Part shown: piece by piece, positions 17,215-23,651 of the stretch
Layout: the number at the start of each line of letters is the position of its first letter
Numbering within the stretch: the stretch's first letter is position 1
Origin: Bacteroidales bacterium
Lineage (GTDB): Bacteria; Bacteroidota; Bacteroidia; Bacteroidales; UBA932
Length of the DNA stretch: 57,102 bases
Assembly: GCA_017464245.1 (NCBI GenBank)
Contig: JAFUDV010000064.1
Span: 1-57,102, forward strand
Direction of reading: 5' to 3'
Translations under genes and position numbers: made by a program
The notes under the pieces: model-generated
Told to the model about the DNA's origin: nothing
Databases searched by the model: none
Seen by the model: the letters and a program-made list of their open reading frames with translations, nothing else

Positions 17215-18627
17215 ATGAAAACAATGAAAAGAATCCTGACCATCGGCCTGGTCCTCGCCCTGGGCCTCTCCGCCCAGTCCTGCCTCAAGAGCTATGTCGA
17301 ATACTTCGACGAATCCTCGTCCGAGCGCCTGACCGCCTACCTGTCCGAACTGGACAAGATGCTGGGCGCCGAACAGTACGGCTGGAGGATGGAATACTTC
17401 GTGGGCAACGAGGACGGAGACTTCGGCGGCATCAACGTCGCCCTGAAGTTCGATTCCGAGAAGGGAACCGTCACCGCCATGAGCGAAGAAGACGCCACGG
17501 CCGCCTACACCAGCCACTACGTGATGACCACCGACAGCGGCCCGGTCCTGTCCTTCGACACCTACAATCCGATCCTCCACAAGTACGGGACGGCCAGTGC
17601 CGAGTACTATGAGGGACAGGGCGGAGACTTCCAGTTCTTCATCATCGGCTATGACAAGGACAAGAAAGTCGTGAACCTGAAAGGCAAGCGCAACGGCAAG
17701 TTCTGCAACCTGTATCCAATCTCCCAGTCCCTGGAAGACTTCAACGCGAAGATGTACGACATCAACCGGAACTTCTACGTGAGTTCCTTCGACGGCGACA
17801 TCGACGGCCAGAAAGTGACCGGCGACGTGGATGTCCGGAACCGGCAGTTCACGGCCTACGAAATGGAGTCCTACGGAAAGGACAAGGACGGGAATCCCCT
17901 CTACGACATCGCACGGACGGTCTCCGTGCCTTACATCCTCACGGAAAGCGGGCTCTCCTTCTACGAGCCCATCGAAGTGTTCGGGAAGTCGATCGAGTCC
18001 CTGGATTTCGACTTCAACCTCGCCCAGAGCGACACGACCTTCCGTTCCGCCGCACAGAACATCGCCTTCAAGGGCCACATTCCGTCGGACTGGCTTCCGT
18101 TCGAGTTCTTCGAAGGCACCTACGCCCTCACCTACGGCTCCTTCGGCAGCACCTCCACGATCAACAACATCGTGCTTACTCCCGAAGAACCCGGTTTCAC
18201 CTACCGCGTATCCGGGCTCGGGAAGAACTTCGACCTGCTGATGGACTACAACATCCGCACCGGCCGGCTCGAGCTTCGCTATCAGGCGGCCCTGCAGCCG
18301 GGGAAAGACGAGGTGATCATCGATGACGACCGCTTCATCGTCGTACTCCTGCCGTGGGCCCTCGGGCCTGATTCCGGCGGCCTGTGGATGAACCCCGACC
18401 TGGGCATGGCGACCCAGTGGAACGGCAACAGCGAGAATCCGGTCTTCACCTGGGTGGACAACGGCGGCGCCCGGAGCTTCGTCACCACTTCGTTCCTCAT
18501 GTACTACTATGACACGGACGATACGGCGGACAGTTCCTACTACGATTCTGCCGAGGACTATGTCTTCGCCGGCAGCGGCGGCAGCTACCAGCTCCCGTAC
18601 CTGAAGACTTTCCGTAAAACCAAATAA
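17215..18627 (+). CDS. DUF4302 lipoprotein
   Basis: Lipoprotein of 470 residues with signal peptide and lipobox Cys23 (LSAQSC). The early segment ERLTAYLSELDKMLGAEQYGWRMEYF is typical of DUF4302, a family found next to SusC/SusD and zinc metallohydrolase lipoproteins. No catalytic motif is evident and the molecular role is not known. Position suggests a surface subunit of the same uptake complex, perhaps in ligand recognition. It is fourth in the operon, 15 bases after the metallohydrolase and 14 bases before the next gene. Confidence 0.8.
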   Translation: MKTMKRILTIGLVLALGLSAQSCLKSYVEYFDESSSERLTAYLSELDKMLGAEQYGWRMEYFVGNEDGDFGGINVALKFDSEKGTVTAMSEEDATAAYTSHYVMTTDSGPVLSFDTYNPILHKYGTASAEYYEGQGGDFQFFIIGYDKDKKVVNLKGKRNGKFCNLYPISQSLEDFNAKMYDINRNFYVSSFDGDIDGQKVTGDVDVRNRQFTAYEMESYGKDKDGNPLYDIARTVSVPYILTESGLSFYEPIEVFGKSIESLDFDFNLAQSDTTFRSAAQNIAFKGHIPSDWLPFEFFEGTYALTYGSFGSTSTINNIVLTPEEPGFTYRVSGLGKNFDLLMDYNIRTGRLELRYQAALQPGKDEVIIDDDRFIVVLLPWALGPDSGGLWMNPDLGMATQWNGNSENPVFTWVDNGGARSFVTTSFLMYYYDTDDTADSSYYDSAEDYVFAGSGGSYQLPYLKTFRKTK

Positions 18628-18641
18628 CAAGGAGAGACGCT

Positions 18642-19736
18642 ATGAAAAGATATCTGCTGAGCCTGGCACTCCCCGCCCTCGTGGCGGCGGCCGTCGCCTG
18701 CAATGAGAATACCGCGTACGAACTGAACGTGCCGCCCACCATCGACGTGACTTCCGGCGCCGACATCGCCTTCCGGGCCGTCGGTGGACAGGGGGCCATC
18801 GAAGTGGCTCCCGTGGAAGGCTCCCTCCAGGTCCAGACGGCCCAGAGCGACTGGTGCCACCTGACCGTGTCCGGAAACCGCATCGACGTGAAAGTCGATC
18901 CGTATGACGGGCTGGAAAGCCGCTATGCCATCCTGGAGATGAGCGCCGGCAACGCGACCGGAAAGACCATTGTCCACCAGTTTGGGGTCATTGTCAAGGA
19001 CTACTCCTGGAAGGATGTCACCGTCAAGAACGGGAACCAGACCATCGTTTTCCCCTATGATGCCGACGGCACGACCGTCCAGGTCTCCAGCGAGGCCGAC
19101 TGGCTGTCCTTCGAAGCGACACCGGAGGCCCTGACCATCCATGTCGCGGAGAACCCGACCACCGACTACCGGGAGGCCCAGGTCCACTGGTCAGTGGGCG
19201 AATCGGTCTTCGGGGACATCACCGTGGGCCAGTTCGACCTGGAGGCCGCCGGGCTGCTGGGCAGCTGGACCTGGCATGGGAAACAGAGCCCCAACAACCG
19301 CGACTTCCCGATGCAGGCCACCCTCGAGGAAACCGAAGAGGGCGCCTACACCCTGAGCCTGAACTATTCGGCCTCCAACGCTCGGATCGAAATCGCCATT
19401 GAAGGCATGACCCTGCAGGCGAACAAGCTGATGCTCCCGCTAGGCAACGATGTCGGCACCTACACGCTCACGCGGACGGGGGTGGTCTATCACACCTTCC
19501 CGATCGTCGTTTCCGGCCTGTCCCGGGTTTACTACTACCAGGCCATCACAACGGGCGCCGTCCCGTTCGTCCTGGAGAAGGATGACGCCGGTCAGTGGAC
19601 AGCCCGCTGCGACATGTCCGCCTATCCCGACATGCTGTTCCGCTTCGAGATGTGGAGCGATCCGGAGGATGTCGAAGAGGGCGTCATCGCCTCTTCCGGC
19701 CTGATCCTGTCCGACGTGTACATGTCCAAGGACTGA
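18642..19736 (+). CDS. BACON-domain lipoprotein
   Basis: Lipoprotein of 364 residues; the signal peptide ends at LVAAAVAC (Cys20). Two BACON-like beta-sandwich units follow: one at about residues 38-112 (QSDWCHLTVSG, SRYAILEMSAGN) and one at about 120-205 (SEADWLSFEATPEALTIHVAENPTTDYREAQVHW). The remaining 160 residues resemble no family I can name. BACON domains are usually spacers or ligand binders in surface proteins of this phylum. A good GGAGAG ribosome site precedes the ATG. It is the last gene of the SusC/SusD operon; a strong terminator lies 17 bases beyond its stop. Confidence 0.75.
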   Translation: MKRYLLSLALPALVAAAVACNENTAYELNVPPTIDVTSGADIAFRAVGGQGAIEVAPVEGSLQVQTAQSDWCHLTVSGNRIDVKVDPYDGLESRYAILEMSAGNATGKTIVHQFGVIVKDYSWKDVTVKNGNQTIVFPYDADGTTVQVSSEADWLSFEATPEALTIHVAENPTTDYREAQVHWSVGESVFGDITVGQFDLEAAGLLGSWTWHGKQSPNNRDFPMQATLEETEEGAYTLSLNYSASNARIEIAIEGMTLQANKLMLPLGNDVGTYTLTRTGVVYHTFPIVVSGLSRVYYYQAITTGAVPFVLEKDDAGQWTARCDMSAYPDMLFRFEMWSDPEDVEEGVIASSGLILSDVYMSKD

Positions 19737-19753
19737 CCCTGCACACCGATTCT

Positions 19754-19805
19754 TCAGAAAATCCCACAATTTCTTCACCGAGTTGTGGGATTTTCTGATT
19801 TTTTT
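19754..19805 (+). terminator. Rho-independent terminator of the SusC/SusD operon
   Basis: A perfect 16-bp stem (TCAGAAAATCCCACAA at 19754-19769, complement at 19783-19798) with a 13-base loop, followed by seven T. It closes the five-gene operon and lies just before the tRNA-Ser promoter. Confidence 0.93.
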
Positions 19806-19807
19806 GT

Positions 19808-19815
19808 TACCTTTG
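19808..19815 (+). promoter_or_regulatory. -7 element (TACCTTTG) for tRNA-Ser
   Basis: Exact TAnnTTTG match, 36 bases before the tRNA. A TTG at 19783-19785 lies about 22 bases upstream, within the terminator arm, and may act as the -33 element. Confidence 0.6.
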
Positions 19816-19851
19816 CAGTCCGGTTTGACCGAAAGGCCCCGGATACGTATT

Positions 19852-19939
19852 GGAGAGATGCTCGAGTGGCTGAAGAGGCACGCCTGGAAAGCGTGTGTAC
19901 CCCAAAAGGGTATCGCGAGTTCGAATCTCGCTCTCTCCG
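19852..19939 (+). tRNA. tRNA-Ser (anticodon GGA)
   Basis: An 88-base class II tRNA. The acceptor stem GGAGAGA (19852-19858) pairs with TCTCTCC (19932-19938), with discriminator G at 19939. The anticodon stem CACGC/GCGTG holds loop CTGGAAA with anticodon GGA at 19886-19888, reading UCC and UCU codons. The long variable arm and the T-loop TTCGAATC are present. CCA is not encoded, as is common in this phylum. The 3' end is a frequent integration site for mobile elements, and a lower-GC patch begins just downstream. Confidence 0.96.
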
Positions 19940-20035
19940 CTGAAACCCCTTGCAGAGTGTTCTGTGAGGGATTTTTCGTAAATAGTGGCCCAAAAAATGT
20001 CCCAAAAATCAAGATTTCGTGATTAAAAAAGTTGT

Positions 20036-20098
20036 GTCTTTCCCTGAAAAAAATCCGGAAAAGACAATATAAGCCATTTTTACGAAACAGAAAAATGG
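20036..20098. other. Two hairpins downstream of tRNA-Ser, no gene seen
   Basis: In the 245 bases between the tRNA and the AAA ATPase gene end there is no convincing gene. A hairpin with CCATTTTT (20074-20081) and its perfect complement (20091-20098) follows a weaker pair around GTCTTTCC...GGAAAAGAC (about 20036-20065). They could be transcript ends or leftovers of an integrated element. Confidence 0.4.
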
Positions 20099-20129
20099 TT
20101 AAGCCAAAGTGCTCGCATTCGAATAAAGG

Positions 20130-20164
20130 GAAGGAAAAAGAAATCCCCCGGACAGGTCCGAGGG
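20130..20164 (-). terminator. Terminator of the AAA ATPase gene
   Basis: On the minus strand, CCCTCGGA-CCTG-TCCGGGGG forms an 8-bp stem (one G-T pair), followed by ATTTCTTTTT. It lies 20 bases past the ATPase stop. Confidence 0.75.
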
Positions 20165-20184
20165 AGAGATCGCAACTGTATATT

Positions 20185-21357
20185 TCAATATAGGAACCCG
20201 AACATCCAGAGAGGCACCTGATTATCGTGGACGTATTCTATGTCGTCTTTGACCACAAACCCATTCTGGACATCTTCAATCTGTTTCTTCCCCTTCTTTC
20301 GACCTCCCACTTCGAAAGTCCTTCCATCGATTTCGAAGTCTGATACTGTAGATTCCAGCGTCTCGAACATTTGCTTTGTCCAGCAGAAGAAGATGGTCTC
20401 ACGACTGTTCCCGGTGTTGGGCTGTTCGCCGGAGAGGACATATGCCATATTGGAATTATGGAGGTAGAGTTTGTCCATCTTGCGGAGGATGGCATCGCCG
20501 TTTGCCTTCATTCGCAGGACCGAGACCAGCTCGGCCTTCTCCAGATACTCCAGGTATTTGCGCAGTTCATCACGGTCCAGCTCCAGATCCCTGGCCATAT
20601 CTGAGAAATTGATTTTGACAGGGACGCTCTTGGCGATGTAGTACATGAATTTCTTGAGTTTCTGAGTGGCGGCGATGGTCATCTTGGCGTACTTAGGAAT
20701 ATCGACCTCGACGGTGGTATTGATGACCTGGCGCAGGCGGGTCTCAAATTCAGGCTCCAAGGAGAACGGATAGCAGCCTTTCTTCATGTAATCATCGAAA
20801 TATTTGAGCGGGCGCTCCGGACCATAAGGGAAATCGACTTCCCCTTTCAGAACTTCCTCCAGGGTGGCGCTCTTCAAGGACCAACCATTGCGAAGGTTCA
20901 AGTATTCGCGGAAAGACCAGACCGGAAGATGGTATTCGATGACGCGGCGGCTCAGATCGGCTCCGCCTTCTTTCAGATCCAGCATGGAACTGCCGGAATA
21001 GACGACGTGCAGCAGCGGTAGACTGTCATAGATATTCTTGATCTCTCTGCTCCAATCCTGGTATTTGTGAATCTCATCTATATACAGGTATTTGCCCCCG
21101 CGGGCGAAGAAAGCCTTCGCTGTTTCCAACAGAGTATGTGCGCTGAAATAAATATCATCGGCAACGACATAAAGGGACTCTTCCTTGATCCCTTGCTGCT
21201 TGATATGCTGCAGAATGAGGGTGGACTTTCCCACACCTTTCTGGCCCAGGATGCCAAGGATGCGAACGTCCCAGTTGATGGTATTATGCTGCCCCCGAAA
21301 GAAGTTCATGGGGGTGAGTTCCAGAAGTTGATAGAATTGGTCGTAAAGTGCTCGCAT
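20185..21357 (-). CDS. AAA-type ATPase with DUF4143-like C-terminal region
   Basis: ATP-binding protein of 390 residues from the accessory ATPase family common in Bacteroidota and archaea, whose cellular role is poorly known. Walker A GQKGVGKST is near residues 38-46 (Lys44), and Walker B YLYIDEIHK follows near residue 92. Further on are the sensor-like VYSGSSMLDL and a winged-helix plus DUF4143-type C-terminus. Start ATG 21357 begins the usual MRALYDQF segment. The frame is open 34 codons further, but the -7 element lies inside that stretch. Codon use is visibly less GC-biased than that of neighbours, which suggests acquisition. Three phased palindromes flank its promoter, and a DUF2442-HTH gene lies divergently upstream. 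Confidence 0.85.
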   Translation of the reverse strand: MRALYDQFYQLLELTPMNFFRGQHNTINWDVRILGILGQKGVGKSTLILQHIKQQGIKEESLYVVADDIYFSAHTLLETAKAFFARGGKYLYIDEIHKYQDWSREIKNIYDSLPLLHVVYSGSSMLDLKEGGADLSRRVIEYHLPVWSFREYLNLRNGWSLKSATLEEVLKGEVDFPYGPERPLKYFDDYMKKGCYPFSLEPEFETRLRQVINTTVEVDIPKYAKMTIAATQKLKKFMYYIAKSVPVKINFSDMARDLELDRDELRKYLEYLEKAELVSVLRMKANGDAILRKMDKLYLHNSNMAYVLSGEQPNTGNSRETIFFCWTKQMFETLESTVSDFEIDGRTFEVGGRKKGKKQIEDVQNGFVVKDDIEYVHDNQVPLWMFGFLY

Positions 21358-21363
21358 GGCGTG

Positions 21364-21447
21364 TTGCGGTATTGTTTCGGCACAAATATAATAAAACTGC
21401 GGTAAAATTCCCGCAATTTTAACAAGAAGTTGCGGAGATGTTTCCGC
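21364..21447. promoter_or_regulatory. Array of three 18-bp imperfect palindromes spaced 33 bp
   Basis: Sites TGCGGTATTGTTTCGGCA (21364-21381), TGCGGTAAAATTCCCGCA (21397-21414) and TGCGGAGATGTTTCCGCA (21430-21447) share TGCGG...C(C/G)GCA and begin exactly 33 bp apart, about three helical turns. The first covers the expected transcription start of the ATPase gene, the second lies next to its -7 element, and the third is upstream. On the minus strand the array is an open frame with an 11-residue period (A-E/G-x-x-P-Q). Operator array is my preferred reading; a decayed tandem repeat is the alternative. Confidence 0.65.
21382..21389 (-). promoter_or_regulatory. -7 element (TATATTTG) for the AAA ATPase gene
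   Basis: Exact TAnnTTTG on the minus strand, 24 bases before ATG 21357, between the first two palindromes of the operator array. A weak TTG lies 23 bases upstream. Confidence 0.6.
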
Positions 21448-21473
21448 AGGATGGCTCAAAAGTCAGTCACTTT

Positions 21474-21505
21474 TTTTGAGGTATAAAAAATTATCCCCAT
21501 TTTTG
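21474..21505 (+). promoter_or_regulatory. Promoter for the DUF2442-HTH gene
   Basis: TTTG (21474-21477), a 20-base spacer and CATTTTTG (21498-21505, one mismatch to TAnnTTTG). The transcript would start near 21512 and carry a short open frame of 14 codons (21523-21567) that ends four bases before the gene's ATG. Confidence 0.55.
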
Positions 21506-21571
21506 TTGTGAAGTATCATCCGATGATGATCCGTGAATGGAAAGCCTATTTTGACGAGGAGGAATAATACG

Positions 21572-21988
21572 ATGGAAGCAATTGTTAATCTATGGTTTGA
21601 AAACGGCAGAATCTTCATTCTGACCGACAAGAATAACACCTACAGCCGCCCGCTGGAGGCTTTCCCTCTGCTCCTCGAGGCGACACCTGAACAGCGCGCC
21701 AAATTCGAAATCGGCCTTTCCGGGGATGATATTCACTGGGACGACATCGATGAAGACATCCACATCAGCAGCTTCTACCTGACGGCTGAGCCGAACACGG
21801 ACAACCCGATTGCGGATATCTTCAAGCGATTCCCTTTCCTGAACGTTTCCGAAATTGCGCGGACCCTTGGCATTAACAAGAGCCTTCTCTCGAGGTATAT
21901 CTACGGGATTAAAAAGCCGTCCGAAAAGCGGACGGAGCAAATCATCGGCACCATCCGCCAGCTCGGACGCGAAATGGCCTCGATCTGA
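21572..21988 (+). CDS. DUF2442 and helix-turn-helix (Xre-like) protein
   Basis: 138-residue protein in two parts. Residues 1 to ~75 match DUF2442 (VNLWFENGRIFILTD, YSRPLEAFPLLLEATPEQRAKF, IHWDDIDEDI), a domain frequent in toxin-antitoxin-like gene pairs. Residues ~85-125 form a helix-turn-helix (NVSEIARTLGINKSLLSRYIYG), so it probably binds DNA. ATG 21572 is preceded by a strong GAGGAGGAA ribosome site; the in-frame ATG 21533 lacks one. It lies divergent from the AAA ATPase gene with the phased palindromes between them, which makes it a candidate regulator of both genes. I see no toxin partner. Confidence 0.8.
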   Translation: MEAIVNLWFENGRIFILTDKNNTYSRPLEAFPLLLEATPEQRAKFEIGLSGDDIHWDDIDEDIHISSFYLTAEPNTDNPIADIFKRFPFLNVSEIARTLGINKSLLSRYIYGIKKPSEKRTEQIIGTIRQLGREMASI

Positions 21989-22248
21989 TCGTTACCCCAA
22001 TGTTACCCCAGATTCAGCTGCAAATAAGTGGTATTTCCTGCTATATTCTTAGGATGAAAAACGGCTTCCTACGGCTGTCTGAAGGGGGTAGGCGGGTAAA
22101 TGGTTCTCTCGTCTTGCAAGGCCCCCGGGAGGGCACCGAGATAGCGCCGGCCCCACGGCCGCTATGAGAGCGGCTTCCGCTACCGTCGGTGCGGCCATTG
22201 GTTTTCCAAGAAAAATGGCTATATTTATTCCCGAGTAACGACATCCTG
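21989..22248. other. Intergenic stretch with direct repeat and hairpins, no gene seen
   Basis: The nonamer GTTACCCCA occurs twice just after the HTH gene (21991-21999 and 22002-22010). Further on, a GC-rich segment around 22137-22175 can form stacked hairpins (ATAGCG/CGCTAT; GCCGCT/AGCGGC), and GCCATT/AATGGC pairs near 22193-22219. A partial -7 element, TATATTTA, lies near 22219, before the VanX gene. It may be the right edge of the accessory patch. Confidence 0.4.
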
Positions 22249-23037
22249 ATGAAAAAGCGCTTCCTTGCGGTCCTGGCCGCGTTCCTTGTCGGCATCTGCC
22301 TGGCCCTCCTCTTCACCTGCAGGCAGGAAAGAAAGGCGGTGATTCCGCCGACCGAAGACTCCAGCGCGTTCGTGACGATCACCGACGCCGTCCCGGACGC
22401 CATCCTGGAGATCCGCTATTACGGCACCTACAACTTCGTGGGGGCCCGGGTCGATGGTTACGAGCAGCCCACGGCCCTGCTCACCCGGAAGGCGGCCGAG
22501 GCGCTGAAGTCCGTGAGCGACGAGGTCATCGCCCAGGGCTACCGGCTGAAGATCTACGACGCCTACCGCCCGCAGAAGGGCGTGGACCATTTCGTCCGGT
22601 GGGCGGCCGACCTCTCCGACACCCGGATGAAGCCCTATTTCTATCCCGACCTGGACAAGAGCGTCCTCTTCGAACAGGAGTACATCATGGAGAAAAGCGG
22701 CCACACGCGCGGCTCCACCGTGGACCTGACGCTCTTTGACATGGCGACGGAGAAGGAACTGGACATGGGCGGCACCTTCGACTGGTTCGGTCCGGAGAGC
22801 CATCCCGACTTCTGCGGGAACCCGGAGACCGGCGAATACACCGGAGACAACGCCAAGAGCCCGGCCGGACGCAGCATCACGCCCGAGCAGTTCGCCCACC
22901 GCATGATTCTCCGCAAGGCCATGCTGGCCCACGGCTTCAAGCCCCTCGACACGGAATGGTGGCACTTCACCCTCAGGGACGAGCCCTTCCCCGACACCTA
23001 TTTCACCTTCCCGGTACGCATGCTCACCAACGAATAA
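22249..23037 (+). CDS. VanX-type D-alanyl-D-alanine dipeptidase
   Basis: Zinc dipeptidase of the M15D type, predicted to split D-Ala-D-Ala in the cell envelope, 262 residues. An N-terminal hydrophobic segment ends at LLFTC, so it is either anchored or a lipoprotein (Cys near residue 24). The zinc motif SGHTRGSTVD gives His152 and Asp159; EWWHF gives catalytic Glu236 and third ligand His239. The conserved YDAYRP is near residue 105. I start at ATG 22249; an upstream extension lacks a signal peptide. No vanA/vanH neighbours are present, so it is more likely a peptidoglycan-turnover enzyme than a resistance gene. It is convergent with the DUF3109 gene, eight bases apart. Confidence 0.9.
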   Translation: MKKRFLAVLAAFLVGICLALLFTCRQERKAVIPPTEDSSAFVTITDAVPDAILEIRYYGTYNFVGARVDGYEQPTALLTRKAAEALKSVSDEVIAQGYRLKIYDAYRPQKGVDHFVRWAADLSDTRMKPYFYPDLDKSVLFEQEYIMEKSGHTRGSTVDLTLFDMATEKELDMGGTFDWFGPESHPDFCGNPETGEYTGDNAKSPAGRSITPEQFAHRMILRKAMLAHGFKPLDTEWWHFTLRDEPFPDTYFTFPVRMLTNE

Positions 23038-23045
23038 CGACCAGA

Positions 23046-23651
23046 TCACGCTCCGTCGATCACCCGCTTCGCGGCAGCGCACAGCGCTTCGTAGAAATCG
23101 GACCCGTAGGCTTCGGTCAACGGGTCCTTTAAAAATTCATACGCCCGGATCCCTTCCCGACGGCCTTTCTCGAAGGCGCACTGGCAGATGTCCCAGCGAT
23201 GGAGGTTCAGGCCCACGGTGCCGTTCTTCAGGTCCACCACCCGGATGGGATAGAGCTGGCAGGAAATGGGTTTCCGGAAGGACGATTTCCCGGCGAAGAA
23301 CTGCCGTTCGATGGAGCACAGGCAGTTCCCGTCCTCGAAATGGCAGAAGGCGCATTCCTCGCTGCCGGGGACGAGCGGAGTGACGAGGTCCCCGTCCCGA
23401 TCGATCTCGAAGAAGCCCTTCTCCTCCACGGCCTGCCGTCCTTCCGGCCGCATCAGCGGGGAAAAGACGTCGTAGTTGGCCTCGATGGGGTCCAGTTCCT
23501 CTTCCTTGAGCGGAGCGCCGCTGTCGCCCACGATGCAGCACTTTCCCCGGCACACGGGATAGTCGCAGGCGAAGTATTCCAGGATGACGTCCTCGGACAC
23601 GAGGACATCCCCGATCTGGACGATGGTGCCGAATCTTCTCTTATGCCCCAT
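23046..23651 (-). CDS. DUF3109 cysteine-rich protein
   Basis: 201-residue cytoplasmic-looking protein of the DUF3109 family, function unknown. The family marks are visible: the cysteine cluster CDYPVCRGKCC near residue 29, GDSGAPL right after it, CAFCHFEDGNCLC near residue 100, and ISCQLYPIR near residue 130. The pattern of eight or more Cys suggests a metal or Fe-S centre, which is inference. Its ATG shares a base with the stop of the upstream M16-like gene (TAATG), so translation is coupled and the two form one transcript. Confidence 0.85.
   Translation of the reverse strand: MGHKRRFGTIVQIGDVLVSEDVILEYFACDYPVCRGKCCIVGDSGAPLKEEELDPIEANYDVFSPLMRPEGRQAVEEKGFFEIDRDGDLVTPLVPGSEECAFCHFEDGNCLCSIERQFFAGKSSFRKPISCQLYPIRVVDLKNGTVGLNLHRWDICQCAFEKGRREGIRAYEFLKDPLTEAYGSDFYEALCAAAKRVIDGA

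Noticed and set aside
19783-20022. 79-codon open frame across tRNA-Ser
   Set aside because: It reads through a complete tRNA gene and its terminator neighbourhood; there is no protein-like composition.
21364-21447. CRISPR-like or plasmid iteron array
   Set aside because: There are only three 18-bp units, each itself palindromic, with no unique spacers of CRISPR length, no cas genes and no replication protein; an operator array fits better.
19852-22010. Intact integrative element or prophage at tRNA-Ser
   Set aside because: No integrase, recombinase, mobilisation or phage genes are visible and no second attachment-site copy was found, so only a remnant patch is claimed.
22249-23037. Vancomycin-resistance locus
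   Set aside because: Only a VanX-type dipeptidase is present; there is no vanH, vanA or vanR/S nearby, and VanX-like enzymes without them are common in peptidoglycan turnover.
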